A stretch of DNA of 64,000 bases from Actinoplanes flavus (GCF_017592555.1 NZ_JAGFNS010000019.1:124001-188000), one strand, 5' to 3'; shown: positions 41,191-50,569, numbered from the stretch's first letter. The notes: generated by a model from the letters alone, not told the origin. A program made the numbers and translations.

Positions 41191-42813
41191 ATGAATACTG
41201 CGCCCAGCCGCGGGCGTCACCGGCTGCATCCCCGCCGACTCGTCAGGTACCGGAAGCGATTACTCACCGCGCTCGTCGTGGCACTGTCGGTCGCCCCGCT
41301 GGCGTTCGTCAACGGCAACGCCACCGCGGCCGCCGCCCTCGCACCGCAGCCGGGCGACTTCACCGGATACGGCTTCGACGCCTGCACCGCCCCGTCCAGC
41401 GAGACGATGGCGGCCTGGCTGAAGTCGTCGCCGTACCGTGCGGCCGGCATCTACTTCGGCGGCAACAACCGCGGCTGCACGCAGAAGAACCTCACCGCCG
41501 AGTGGGTCCGCGAGCAGGTCACCCGCGGCTGGCGGCTGATCCCGCTGTACGTCGGGCCGCAGGCCAGCTGCACGTCGGTCACCAAGAAGAACCTGATCGA
41601 CAACACCAAGGCCGCCGCCCAGGGCCGGGCCACCGCCGAGGACGCGGTCCGGCAGGCCACCGCGCTCGGGCTCGCCAAGGAGAGCGTGCTGATCTACGAC
41701 ATGGAGTCGTACGACAGCAAGAACACCGTGTGCCGCGAGGGCGTGCTCGCGTTCATGAGCGCGTGGACCAACCGGCTGCACGACTACGGCTACTTCTCCG
41801 GCTACTACAGCAGCGCCGCGTCCGGCGTCGCCGACATGGTCGCGGTTTACAACAAGCCGTGGTACGTGCGTCCCGACTACATCGACTTCGCCCGCTGGGA
41901 CCAGGTCGTCACCGTCTCCGACAAGGTGATCCCGGCGTCGTACTGGTCGCCGAAGCGCCGGATGAAGCAGTACCGGGGCGGCCACCAGGAGACCTGGGGC
42001 GGCGTCACCATCAACATCGACAACGACTACCTGGACTTCGCCCGCCTGCCGGGCGCCAAGCTGTCCGACTGGAACCGTAACGGCTGGTCGGACGTGCTGG
42101 CCCGGACCACGTCGACCGGCAACCTGTTCGCCTACCCGGGCAACGGCGTCTACATCTCCGAGGGCTACCGCTCCCTGGTCGGCTCGTACGCCTCGGCGAA
42201 CGCGCTGCTGCGGATGGACCTGAACCGGGACGGCTACGTCGACCTGATCGTCCGGACCCGGGCCGGGGCGATGTACTTCTACCCGGGCCTGAGCAACGGG
42301 AAGTTCGGCGCCCGCAAGCAGCTCTACAAGAACATGAGCCACCTGCGGGAGCTGACCGCGATCGGCGACTTCAACCGGGACGGCTACCCCGACATGCTGG
42401 CCGCGCAGACCAGCAACGGCAACGTCTACCTCTACCCGGGGGCCAAGGGCGCCAAGTTCGGCAAGCGCAAGGCGATCGCGTACGGCGACTGGAACAACCG
42501 CAGCGAGTTCGCCGGCGTCGGCGACTTCGACCGGGACGGTTATCCGGACCTGGTCGTGAAGCTGAACAGCAACAACGGCATCTACCTGTACCGCGGGAAG
42601 GCGGGCGGCCTGCGGACCGCGCTGCGGATCGGCTCGGCCGCCGGGCTGCGCGACCTGTACGGCATCGGCGACTTCGACCGGGACGGCTACACCGACCTGG
42701 CCGCCGTGCGGTCGTCGACCGGGAACCTGATGCTCTACCGCGGCACCGGCAAGGCGCTCACCGCCGGGCTGAGCCTGTCCACCGGGTACCAGGGCCGTTC
42801 ACCCCTGTTCTGA
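41191..42813 (+). CDS. Secreted DUF1906 glycoside hydrolase-like protein with VCBS repeats
   Basis: A 540-residue exported protein. A twin-Arg-poor basic N-region (RRLVRYRKRLLTALVVALSVAPLAF) and AXA site (ATAAAALA) form the signal peptide. Residues about 55-285 are DUF1906 (FTGYGFDACTAPSSETMAAWLKS, YIYFGGNNRGC, LIYDMESYD, TINIDNDYLDF), an Rv2525c-like TIM barrel thought to act on cell wall glycans. The rest has four or five FG-GAP/VCBS blades, each with a calcium loop such as DFNRDGYPD, DFDRDGYPD, DFDRDGYTD. GTAGG precedes ATG 41191. Catalytic activity of DUF1906 is not proven. Confidence 0.88.
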   Translation: MNTAPSRGRHRLHPRRLVRYRKRLLTALVVALSVAPLAFVNGNATAAAALAPQPGDFTGYGFDACTAPSSETMAAWLKSSPYRAAGIYFGGNNRGCTQKNLTAEWVREQVTRGWRLIPLYVGPQASCTSVTKKNLIDNTKAAAQGRATAEDAVRQATALGLAKESVLIYDMESYDSKNTVCREGVLAFMSAWTNRLHDYGYFSGYYSSAASGVADMVAVYNKPWYVRPDYIDFARWDQVVTVSDKVIPASYWSPKRRMKQYRGGHQETWGGVTINIDNDYLDFARLPGAKLSDWNRNGWSDVLARTTSTGNLFAYPGNGVYISEGYRSLVGSYASANALLRMDLNRDGYVDLIVRTRAGAMYFYPGLSNGKFGARKQLYKNMSHLRELTAIGDFNRDGYPDMLAAQTSNGNVYLYPGAKGAKFGKRKAIAYGDWNNRSEFAGVGDFDRDGYPDLVVKLNSNNGIYLYRGKAGGLRTALRIGSAAGLRDLYGIGDFDRDGYTDLAAVRSSTGNLMLYRGTGKALTAGLSLSTGYQGRSPLF

Positions 42814-44460
42814 CGGATCCGGCGGCGTGCCGGGCAGGGTGAACGACACGGTCGTGCCACCGCCGGGGGTCTCGTCCACCCGGATGACCCCGCCGTGCCT
42901 CTCCACGATGCGCCAGCACGTGGAGAGGCCGATGCCGTGGCCGCCGGCCGTGTTGTTGCCGAGCCGGGTGAACATGTCGAAGACGCGTTCCCGCTGCTCC
43001 GGGGGGATGCCGAGGCCGTTGTCGGCGACCCGGACCGTCCAGCCGTGCCCGGCCCGCTCGGCGGTGACCGTCACCCGGCACGGCCGGCGCGGGTCCCGGT
43101 ACTTGATGGAGTTGCCGACCAGGTTCTGCAACAGCTGACGGATCAGCACCGGGTCGCCGGTCGCCACCGGCAGCGGACCGGGCGCCTCGACCACCGCGCC
43201 GGCCGCCTCGGCGGCCGGCGCCAGGTCGCCCCGCACCTGCTCGAAGAGATCGGCCAGGTCGGCGGCGCCCAGCCGCACCGGCGCGCTGCCGGCCTGCGCG
43301 TAGTCGAGCAGCGACCGGATCAGTTCCCGCATCCGGTTCACCGCCCGGGTGGCCGCCTCCACCCACTTGCGCGGGCGCCCCTCCACCTCGTCGCCGATCA
43401 GCTCCAGGTAGGCGCCGACCGCGGCGAGCGGGGCGACCAGGTCGTGGCTGACCGCCCCGGCGAAGTTGGCCAGGTCGGCGTTGGAGCGGCGCAGCTCGGT
43501 GTTGGCCGCGGCCAGCTCGCGGCGGGCCTCCTCGATGGCGCGCTGCTGCGCCCGGGCGCCGGTGACGTCGTTCATCGCGACCACCGCGCCGAGCGCGACG
43601 CCGTCCGCGCCGGTGAGCGCCCGGCCGCTGACGCTGACGTGGACCGGGTCCGCCCCGTCCGGCTTGATGATCATCTCGGCGTTCCTGACGGCGCCCTCGC
43701 GCAGCACCCGGAGCAACGGCACCCGTTCCTCCGGCAGCGGCGTGTGCCCGTCGGTCTCGAACAGCCGGTACCGGTGCGCCACCTCGGCCGGTTCGACGTC
43801 CGGGTCGGCGTCGACGCCGTGCCACTCCCGGGCGGCCCGGTTGAAGAGGGTGAGCCGCCCGTCCGGGCCGACCGCGACCACCGCCACGTCGATGGTGTCC
43901 AGCAGGGTGTCGGTCCACCGCTGCCGTTCCTCGGCCAGGGTGGCCAGCTCGGTGTTGACCCGGGCCTGCCGGCGCCGTTCGAACAGCGCCAGGACGATCC
44001 GGGCCAGATCCTCGAGCCGGGCGATCTGCTCGCCGGTCAGGTCCCGCGGCACCACGTCGAAGACGCAGAGCGAGCCGAGCGCGTGCCCCTCCGGGGTGAC
44101 CAGCGGCGCGGAGGCGTAGAACCGCGTACTGAACCGGGTGCCGTTGACCCACGGGTTGTCCCGGTAGACCGGATCGACGCTCGCGTCCCGGACGTGGGTG
44201 AACCGGCCGGCCTCGAAATGGACGGCGCACATCGAGTCGGCGCGGTCCGAGTCGCCGCCCTCGAAGCCGACCGAGGTGAGCTGGCACTGGCGCTTGTCGT
44301 CGATCAGGTTGAGCGTGGCGTACGGCACCCCGGCGACGGCCGCCGCCACCCGTACCACCGCGTCCAGCTCGTCGCCCGCCGGGGAGTCGAGGAGCCGGTA
44401 CTCGTGCAGCGCGGCGATCCGGGACCGCTCCCGTTCCGGCAACCGTTGTGCCACGTCCAC
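42799..44460 (-). CDS. GAF-PAS sensor histidine kinase, copy 1
   Basis: A 553-residue soluble kinase. A GAF domain fills about residues 15-165 (LDAVVRVAAAVAGVPYATLNLIDD, MCAVHFEAGRFTHVRDA), a PAS domain about 185-310, a DHp domain has the phospho-His in FAGAVSHDLVAPLAAVGAYL, and the HATPase domain has NLVGNSIKYRDP (N box), VADNGLGIPPEQ (G1) and GGHGIGLSTCWRIVERHGG (G2). It has no response regulator nearby. It is a tandem paralogue of the gene at 44467-46113. Confidence 0.9.
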   Translation of the reverse strand: MDVAQRLPERERSRIAALHEYRLLDSPAGDELDAVVRVAAAVAGVPYATLNLIDDKRQCQLTSVGFEGGDSDRADSMCAVHFEAGRFTHVRDASVDPVYRDNPWVNGTRFSTRFYASAPLVTPEGHALGSLCVFDVVPRDLTGEQIARLEDLARIVLALFERRRQARVNTELATLAEERQRWTDTLLDTIDVAVVAVGPDGRLTLFNRAAREWHGVDADPDVEPAEVAHRYRLFETDGHTPLPEERVPLLRVLREGAVRNAEMIIKPDGADPVHVSVSGRALTGADGVALGAVVAMNDVTGARAQQRAIEEARRELAAANTELRRSNADLANFAGAVSHDLVAPLAAVGAYLELIGDEVEGRPRKWVEAATRAVNRMRELIRSLLDYAQAGSAPVRLGAADLADLFEQVRGDLAPAAEAAGAVVEAPGPLPVATGDPVLIRQLLQNLVGNSIKYRDPRRPCRVTVTAERAGHGWTVRVADNGLGIPPEQRERVFDMFTRLGNNTAGGHGIGLSTCWRIVERHGGVIRVDETPGGGTTVSFTLPGTPPDPSEQG

Positions 44461-44466
44461 GTGGTT

Positions 44467-46113
44467 CTAATCGGCAGCGCCGCCGCCCGCCTGACCCGTT
44501 GGCCCGGCGGTGACGGGCAGGGTGACGGTGACGGTGAGCCCGCCGCCGGGCGTGTCGTCGAGGGTGATCGTCCCGCCGTGCCGTTCCACGATCCGCCGGC
44601 AGCTGGGCAACCCGACCCCGTGCCCCGCCCGGGACAGCATGTCGAACACCGTGGCGCGCAGCGGCGGCGGGATGCCGGGCCCGTTGTCGGCGATCCGCAC
44701 GGACGGCCCGTCGGCGCTCACCTCGATCCGGCACGGCCGGTCCGGCCGCCGGTGCTTCAGCGCGTTGCCGATCAGGTTCTGCACCAGCAACCGGATCAGC
44801 ACCGGGTCGCCGTACACCGCCGGCAACGGGCCGGGCACGCTGACGCGCGCTCCGGCCGCCACGATCTCCGCGTTCATGTCCGTCAGGACGTGGTCCAGCA
44901 CCTCCTTCATCGGTACGTGCACCGCGCGCACCGGCGCACTTCCGGCCCGCGCGTAGCCGAGCAGCGAGTCGATCAGATCCCGCATCCGGCCGACCGCCTG
45001 CGCGGCCTCGTCCACGAAGAGGGCCACCCGTTCCGAACCGTCCTCGTCGCGCAGGTCGCCCAGCAGGTCGAGGTAGCCGCCGACCGCCGCGAGCGGGGCC
45101 ACCAGGTCGTGGCTGACCGCCCCGGCGAAGTCGGTCAGGTCCGCGTTCGACCGGCGCAGCTCGGCGTTCGCGCGGGCCAGCCGCCGGTGGGCCTCCCCGA
45201 CCAGCCGCAGCCGGGTGTGCTCCGCGGTGATGTCCTGCAACGCGACCGCCGCCCCGATGACGACGCCGTCCCGGCCGCGCAGCGCCCGCGCGTTCGCCCG
45301 TACCCTCCGGGTCTCCCGGCCCGGCTGCCTGATCACCATCTCCTGCCCCCGCACCGGCTCCCCGGTGCGCAGCACCCGCAGCACCGGCACGTCCTCCTCC
45401 CGGAGCAGGGTGCGGCCGTCGGGTTCGTACAGCTGATAGCGGGTGGCGATCCGCTCCGGCTCGACGTCCTCGTCGATCTCCCGGTCGTGCAGTTCCCAGG
45501 CCGCCCGGTTGTAGAGGACCATCCGCCCGGACGGGGTGACCGCGAGCACCGGCTCGTCGATGTTGTCCAGCACGGTGCGGAGCCACTCCTCGCGGGCCGA
45601 GATCACGGACCGCAGGCCGGCGGACAGCCGGGTGTGCCGGTTCCGCTCGAAGAACGCCACGACGATCCCGGCCAGGTCGGTGAGGCGGCCGATCTGCTCG
45701 TCGCCGAGCCGGCCCGGTTCGCCGTCGAAGACGCAGAGCGTGCCCATCACGTACCCGTCCGGGCTGATCAGCGGCGCGGACGCGTAGAAGCGGATGTGGC
45801 CCAGCTTCCCGGTGACCCACGGGTTGTCCCGGTAGTCCGGCTCCTCGCGGGCGTCCGGCACGTGCACGAACCCACCCCGGTCCAGCCGCACCGCGCACAT
45901 CGCGTCCTCGCGAGCGCAGTCCCGGCCGGCGAACCCGACCGTGGTGTGCTGGAACTGGCGGGCGTCGTCGAACAGGTTCAGGCTGGCGCAGTGCACCCCA
46001 GCCACCGCGGCCGCCACGCGCACGACCGCGTCCAGCTCGGCGGCCGGCGGCATGTCCATGAGGTGGTACTCGGCGAGCGCCTCGGCACGCCGCCGTTCGG
46101 TGTCCGTCCCCAC
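44467..46113 (-). CDS. GAF-PAS sensor histidine kinase, copy 2
   Basis: A 548-residue paralogue of the neighbouring kinase with the same order GAF, PAS, DHp, HATPase. The H-box is FAGAVSHDLVAPLAAVGGYL, the N box NLIGNALKHRRP, G1 IADNGPGIPP and G2 GHGVGLPSCRRIVERHGG. It ends six bp before the start of the other copy, so they form an operon with this copy first. Divergence in the GAF and PAS parts suggests they sense different signals. The two may form mixed dimers because their DHp helices are nearly identical. Confidence 0.9.
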   Translation of the reverse strand: MGTDTERRRAEALAEYHLMDMPPAAELDAVVRVAAAVAGVHCASLNLFDDARQFQHTTVGFAGRDCAREDAMCAVRLDRGGFVHVPDAREEPDYRDNPWVTGKLGHIRFYASAPLISPDGYVMGTLCVFDGEPGRLGDEQIGRLTDLAGIVVAFFERNRHTRLSAGLRSVISAREEWLRTVLDNIDEPVLAVTPSGRMVLYNRAAWELHDREIDEDVEPERIATRYQLYEPDGRTLLREEDVPVLRVLRTGEPVRGQEMVIRQPGRETRRVRANARALRGRDGVVIGAAVALQDITAEHTRLRLVGEAHRRLARANAELRRSNADLTDFAGAVSHDLVAPLAAVGGYLDLLGDLRDEDGSERVALFVDEAAQAVGRMRDLIDSLLGYARAGSAPVRAVHVPMKEVLDHVLTDMNAEIVAAGARVSVPGPLPAVYGDPVLIRLLVQNLIGNALKHRRPDRPCRIEVSADGPSVRIADNGPGIPPPLRATVFDMLSRAGHGVGLPSCRRIVERHGGTITLDDTPGGGLTVTVTLPVTAGPTGQAGGGAAD

Positions 46114-46157
46114 GTGCTACCTATCGGCAACCGGACGGCACCCCTGACCGGCTGGAC

Positions 46158-47729
46158 TCAGTAACCCACGTCACGCCGCCGGAATCCGACCAGACCGCCC
46201 GCCACCAGCACGGCCGCGACGGCGCCGACCGCCAGCACCGGACCGGCCGTCACCGCCTCCAGCGGGGCCCGCGGCAGGTGGGCGAACGGGGACAGCCGCC
46301 CGGCCCACGACGGCAGCCCGAACGAGGCGGCGAACAGCTGCACCACCACGCAGTAGCCGAGCACCGACCAGGCGGCCACCGCCGCGGCCCGCGCCGCCCA
46401 GCCCAGCCCGAACACCGCCACGGCCACCACCGCCCACACCCCGGGCAGGGCGGCCAGCGCGGCCCCGGCCATCCGGAGCGCCTGGCCCGGATCGCCGACG
46501 GTCAGCCCGTACGCCAGGCCCTCACCGGCCCCGCCGGCGAGCAGCACCAGCGCGCTGCCGGCCAGCGCCACCCCGAGATGCCCGCCCAGCCAGGCGGCGC
46601 GGCTCGTGGCGGTGGCCAGGACCGGCTCGGCCCGCCCGGCGAGTTCCTCGGCCCGCGCCCGCAGCACCGCCGCCACCCCGGCCGCCGCCGCGAGCAGCGC
46701 GCACAGGGTCACGCTGAGCGCCAGGAACGAGTCGACGATCTCTCCCGCGCCGCCCGACAGGAACGCGGCCGTCTCCGGGTTGTCGGCCACCCACTGCTCG
46801 ATGCTGTCGGCGATCGACCCGTACGCCACCCCGAGCAGCCCCACCCCCACCGCCCAGCCGGCGACCAGGCCCCGTTGCAGCCGCCAGGCCAGCCCCGACG
46901 GGGTGCCCAGCGCCCGGGAGGCGTACGGCCGGCCCGGCCTCGACCGCAGCAGGCCGGCCCCGACGTCGCGACGGTCCAGCGCCGCGAGCGCCGCCAGGAC
47001 CAGGACCGCGGCCGCGCCCAGGGTGATCGCCAGCGGCCACCAGCGGTCCGCCCCGTACGCCCAGGTGCGCTGGCCCCACCCGATCGGCGACAACCACGCC
47101 ACGGCGCCCGCACCGGTGTCACCGACCGCCCGCAGCGCCCACGCCGCGCCGATCATCGAACCGACCGCCGCGTAGACGGCGCGGGTGTGCTCGAAGACCT
47201 GCGCGGCCAGCACGGTCAGCGCCGCGAAGAACAGGCCCAGCGCCGCGGTCGCGGCCGCCACCAGCAGTGATCCGCCCGGCGGCAGCCCGGTCCCGGCGAG
47301 CGCCGCGAACACCACGGCCCCGATGACCAGGTCGGCGAGCACGGCCAGCCGCAGCGCGGCGAAGACCGGGGTACGGCGGGTGATCGGGGTGGACCGCAGC
47401 AGCTCGGCCCGGCCGGTCTCCTCGTCGCCGCGGGTGTGCCGGCCGATCAGGAACATGTTCATCAGCGCGACGACGACGGCCGCGAACCCGAAGATCTCGA
47501 AGACGATCTCGCCGCCGATCGAGGTCAGCAGCTCGGGCGGGCCGCTCATGGCGATCACCGCGGTGTTGGCGCCGACCGTCTCGCGCAGCCTGGCCAGGGC
47601 GGCGGGGTCGCCGTACAGCTCCTGGCTCTGGGTCGACTGGACCAGGAACAGCGCCCCGGTGCCGCCGATCCACCAGGGCAGTGCGGCCCGCTCCCGGCGC
47701 AGGCCGTGAGCGAGCAGCGCGGCGGACAT
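46158..47729 (-). CDS. ABC-2 type exporter permease
   Basis: A 523-residue membrane protein with about 12 helices in two halves (LVAGWAVGVGLLGVAYGSI starts the second). LLRSTPITRRTPVFAALRL and VLATATSRAAWLGGHLGVAL are the cytoplasmic loops of the antibiotic-exporter permease family. It needs an ATPase, but none is adjacent; the gene upstream encodes a His-rich mini-protein. ATG 47729 (MSAALLAHGLRRERAALPWW) is the start; the open frame upstream to 47834 is Thr/Ala repeat antisense to the His codons of the neighbour's tail. Confidence 0.82.
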   Translation of the reverse strand: MSAALLAHGLRRERAALPWWIGGTGALFLVQSTQSQELYGDPAALARLRETVGANTAVIAMSGPPELLTSIGGEIVFEIFGFAAVVVALMNMFLIGRHTRGDEETGRAELLRSTPITRRTPVFAALRLAVLADLVIGAVVFAALAGTGLPPGGSLLVAAATAALGLFFAALTVLAAQVFEHTRAVYAAVGSMIGAAWALRAVGDTGAGAVAWLSPIGWGQRTWAYGADRWWPLAITLGAAAVLVLAALAALDRRDVGAGLLRSRPGRPYASRALGTPSGLAWRLQRGLVAGWAVGVGLLGVAYGSIADSIEQWVADNPETAAFLSGGAGEIVDSFLALSVTLCALLAAAAGVAAVLRARAEELAGRAEPVLATATSRAAWLGGHLGVALAGSALVLLAGGAGEGLAYGLTVGDPGQALRMAGAALAALPGVWAVVAVAVFGLGWAARAAAVAAWSVLGYCVVVQLFAASFGLPSWAGRLSPFAHLPRAPLEAVTAGPVLAVGAVAAVLVAGGLVGFRRRDVGY

Positions 47730-47733
47730 CGGC

Positions 47734-47970
47734 TCAGAACCAGCGCCGGCGCCGGTAGTGGCCGTGGTGGCGGTAGTGCCCGTGATGCCGGTAGTGGCCG
47801 TGGTGTCCGTAGGCGCCCGGGTGGTGGTAGCCATATCCCTGGCTGCGCTGGATCCGGTGGTTGACCTCGCGCAGCAGCCCGTCGACCGCCGGGTTGTGCC
47901 GGCCGTGGGACATCCGCTGAAGCTTCGACGCGACCATCGAGAGCACGAACCGCTTGATGAAGCCGCTCAC
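47734..47970 (-). CDS. Small protein with His/Tyr/Gly repeat tail
   Basis: A 78-residue protein. The first 45 residues are helical (FIKRFVLSMVASKLQRMSHG, VDGLLREVNHRIQRSQ). The tail contains HHPGAYGHHGHY and then two more copies of RHHGHY before RRRRWF. Repeated His clusters suggest binding of metals such as Zn, Ni or Cu, by inference. GTG 47970 has GAGGAG about 9 nt upstream. It ends 4 bp before the ABC-2 permease gene, so they are probably co-transcribed. Confidence 0.65.
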   Translation of the reverse strand: MSGFIKRFVLSMVASKLQRMSHGRHNPAVDGLLREVNHRIQRSQGYGYHHPGAYGHHGHYRHHGHYRHHGHYRRRRWF

Positions 47971-48068
47971 CGCACCGTCTCCTCTGCCTGCCGGGCCCGC
48001 GCTCCGCCGGGCCTGTGCCACCAGGGTAGGCGGCCCGTTCCAGCGCTGAGCTGTGCGTTTCCTGTCAG

Positions 48069-48833
48069 TCAGGTGGTGGCGGCGGCCGGTTCACTCGCGA
48101 CGCGTACGCCGAGCTCGCGCAGCGCCGCGATGCGCTGCCGGATCAGCGCCGTCGACTCGGCCTGCAACCGGGACCAGCCGTCCTGGCCGGTGATCTGGCC
48201 GGCGTGCCGCCGGTACAGCCAGGTGACCTCCGGCGGCAGGAAGCCCGGCGTCGTCTCGGCCAGCGCCACCAACAGCGCCAGATCCCCGCCGCGCGCCGTG
48301 GCCACCCAGCCACCGAACGCGCGGACGGTCGCGATGCGCGCGGTGAGCCCGGCGCACGGCGCGGCCGGCCGGCCGCTGTCGATGATCAGCTGGGTCAGCA
48401 CGCCCGGCTCGATCACGCCGGGTGCCAGCGGTGCGGGAAACGACTGGCGGGACGAGTCCGGCAGCAGGTCGTGAGCCTGCCCGGTGACCCAGTGGACGCG
48501 CGGATGGGCGCCGAACGCCTCGATGGCCGTGCGCAGCGCGTCCGGCAGCAGCAGGTCGTCGGAGTCCAGCACGTGCACCAGCGAGCCACTCGCGCGGGAC
48601 AGGGCCATGTTCCGCGTGATGTTGACCCCCAGCGACTCGCCGTTGGCCTGGAAACGGGAGAACGGGAACCGCCGTGTCACCTCGGCCGGGGCGGACGTGG
48701 CGCCGTCCTCCTGGACCAGCCACTCCACCTCCCACCCGGCCGGCAGGTCCTGCCCGGCGAGGCTCTCCCCCGCCTCGGCGAGGAACTCCGCCCGCTGCGC
48801 GTGAACGGGAGTGAGGACGGAGATCAACGGCAT
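48069..48833 (-). CDS. Family 2 glycosyltransferase (GT-A)
   Basis: A 254-residue GT-A enzyme: PLISVLTPVHAQRAEFLAEAGESL, VEWLVQEDGA, GVNITRNMALSRASGSLVHVLDSDDLLLPDAL with the DxD motif (DSDD). It would add a sugar from a nucleotide donor; acceptor unknown. No membrane helix. ATG 48833 has GGAAGGG 6 nt upstream. Confidence 0.85.
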   Translation of the reverse strand: MPLISVLTPVHAQRAEFLAEAGESLAGQDLPAGWEVEWLVQEDGATSAPAEVTRRFPFSRFQANGESLGVNITRNMALSRASGSLVHVLDSDDLLLPDALRTAIEAFGAHPRVHWVTGQAHDLLPDSSRQSFPAPLAPGVIEPGVLTQLIIDSGRPAAPCAGLTARIATVRAFGGWVATARGGDLALLVALAETTPGFLPPEVTWLYRRHAGQITGQDGWSRLQAESTALIRQRIAALRELGVRVASEPAAATT

Positions 48834-49030
48834 GGGGTACCCTTCCCGCACGATTCACCGGACGGCCCGGGTATCCGCGCCCGGCCGACGGTACCTCAGT
48901 CGTGGCGCCGGTTCCGCCGGTCCGGCGAGGACGGCGGGGCGGGGCCTGTCGTTCCGGCGGTTCCGCTCGTACCCTGCGGGCCGCGGCGAATCCGGTTGCC
49001 GCGGCCGGGGGCGTGATCGACCATCAGCCG

Positions 49031-49822
49031 ATGGAGACCATCGCGGCGATCAGTGACTACTACGAGCGGGGCGGGGAGGTGGGCCGGCTGCGGGCCGGCC
49101 GCGGCCGGCTGGAGTTCCTGCGTACCCAGGAGGTTTTGAGGAGGCTGCTGCCGCCCGCCCCGGCACGCGTGCTCGACGTCGGCGGCGGCGCCGGAGCCCA
49201 CGCCCGCTGGCTGGCCGCCGACGGGCATCAGGTGCGGCTGGTGGATCCGATGCCGTTGCACGTCCAGCACGCCGGCGCGATCGACGGAGTCGACGCCGTC
49301 CTCGGCGACGCCCGCCGCCTCGCCGAGCCGGACGCCGCCTACCAGGCCACGCTGCTGCTCGGGCCGCTCTATCACCTGCCCGACCGCCGGGACCGGGTGA
49401 CGGCGCTGCGCGAGGCGGCCCGGGTCACGGCGCCCGGTGGCATCGTCGCCGCGGCGACGATCAGCCGGTATGCCGGGCTCTACGACACCCTGGTCCGGGG
49501 CCGCTACATCGAGCCGGAGGTCCGCCGGATCACCGACGAGGAGGTCGTCACCGGCGTGCACCACCCCTTCGACCAGGATCTTTTCACCCTCGCCTATTTC
49601 CATCACCCCGACGAGATCGTGGACGAGTTCGCCGAGGCCGGGCTGACCCGGGCGTCGAGGTACGCGCTGGAGGGCGGAGCCTGGCTGTTCGCCGACCGGG
49701 ACGGCTGGCTCGAGGGCGACGAGCGCACGGCCGCGTTGCTGGACGCCCTCCGCTCCGTCGAACAGGAACCCAGCCTGTTCGGCATCAGCTCCCACCTGCT
49801 GACCGTGTCGGTCGTCCGGTGA
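49031..49822 (+). CDS. Class I SAM-dependent methyltransferase
   Basis: A 263-residue protein: ISDYYERGGEVGRL, then VLDVGGGAGAHARWLA (SAM glycine loop), VRLVDPMPLHVQ, LLLGPLYHLPDRRDRVTALREAARVTAPGGIVAAATIS. The conserved GPLYHL is shared with many small-molecule methyltransferases. Substrate unknown. ATG 49031 is used; GTG 49013 in the same frame is possible. Confidence 0.85.
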   Translation: METIAAISDYYERGGEVGRLRAGRGRLEFLRTQEVLRRLLPPAPARVLDVGGGAGAHARWLAADGHQVRLVDPMPLHVQHAGAIDGVDAVLGDARRLAEPDAAYQATLLLGPLYHLPDRRDRVTALREAARVTAPGGIVAAATISRYAGLYDTLVRGRYIEPEVRRITDEEVVTGVHHPFDQDLFTLAYFHHPDEIVDEFAEAGLTRASRYALEGGAWLFADRDGWLEGDERTAALLDALRSVEQEPSLFGISSHLLTVSVVR

Positions 49823-50161
49823 CTAGAGGCGGTCCAGCTGTTCCTCGAGGTGGAAGACCTGGTCGAGGACGAGCATGCCCTCGTCCGGGCGGGCGTCGCC
49901 GAGGGCGGGAAAGAATGTGGCCATGGCGGCCTGCCAGCGGGCGTTGACCTCGGTGCGGGCCATCGCCTCCTGGGCGGCGGCGAAGTCGTCGGTCTGGAGG
50001 GTGCCGACGAGCAGGCCGTCGGGGCGCAGGAAGAGGCGGTAGTCGCGCCAGCCGGTGGCGGCCAGCGCCCGCAGCATCTCCGGCCAGACGGCGGCGTGGA
50101 CCGCGCGGTACTCGTCGAGCCTCGCCGGGTCGACCTGGAGGGTGAAGCAGACGTGCGTCAT
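49823..50161 (-). CDS. rhaM: L-rhamnose mutarotase
   Basis: A 112-residue dimeric alpha-beta barrel enzyme: FTLQVDPARLDEYRAVHAAVWPEMLRAL (catalytic His), GWRDYRLFLRPDGLLVGTLQ, and VFHLEEQ at the end. It interconverts alpha- and beta-L-rhamnose. The AAGGAG ribosome site is well placed. It is isolated here from other rhamnose genes; the aldolase gene is at the left edge of the window about 49 kb away. Confidence 0.9.
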   Translation of the reverse strand: MTHVCFTLQVDPARLDEYRAVHAAVWPEMLRALAATGWRDYRLFLRPDGLLVGTLQTDDFAAAQEAMARTEVNARWQAAMATFFPALGDARPDEGMLVLDQVFHLEEQLDRL

Positions 50162-50194
50162 CGGGGGCTCCTTCGGATCATGGCTCGCCCGCCA

Positions 50195-50569
50195 TCATGA
50201 CCGCTCAGCAGGTGGAGTGGAACAGACCTCCCACCGGCCGCGTCCCGGCCAGCTCGTTGTAGATCCGGACCGCCTCGGTGGTCTCCGCCTCGTGCACGGT
50301 GACGCCCGGTCCCGTAGCGCCCGCAGGGTGGCCGGATCGATCTGGAGCACCAGGTCCATGCCACGGGACAGCACCACCGTGGTGGCGCCGTGCTCCAGCA
50401 GCTCCTCGACGTCGGCGGGCTGGATGCCGGGGCTGTGCCGGGTGCCGGTCTCGGTCCAGTCCCAGGGCCGGCCGCCGCCGGGCCAGAGTTTGAAGTCCTT
50501 GCCGGGCGGCAGGCCCTCGACCGTCATCTCGCCCCACGACACCGACGTGATCCGCGGCGATTCCGCCAT
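50195..50569 (-). pseudogene. Mth938-like domain protein, frameshifted
   Basis: ATG 50569 (AGGAGGAG upstream) starts a good Mth938-type protein (SWGEMTVEGLPPGKDFKLWP, PWDWTETGTRHSPGIQPADVEELL, TTVVLSRGMDLVLQ, ATLRALRDR). After that the frame turns to Arg/Pro-rich nonsense and stops at 50195. The expected C-terminus, GVTVHEAETTEAVRIYNELA ending in GLFHSTC, is in the -1 frame and ends at 50205. Adding one G in the run at 50303-50307 (GACCGGGCGTC should be GACCGGGGCGTC) restores a standard-length gene of about 120 codons. This is either a sequencing error in a G-run or a real mutation. Confidence 0.75.

Noticed and set aside
42758-45898. 1046-codon minus-strand frame
   Set aside because: It covers both kinase genes in another frame; the Arg/Gly/Ala composition has no domain.
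47730-47834. Thr-rich extension of the ABC-2 permease
   Set aside because: It comes from reading the His-repeat codons of the neighbouring small gene in another frame.
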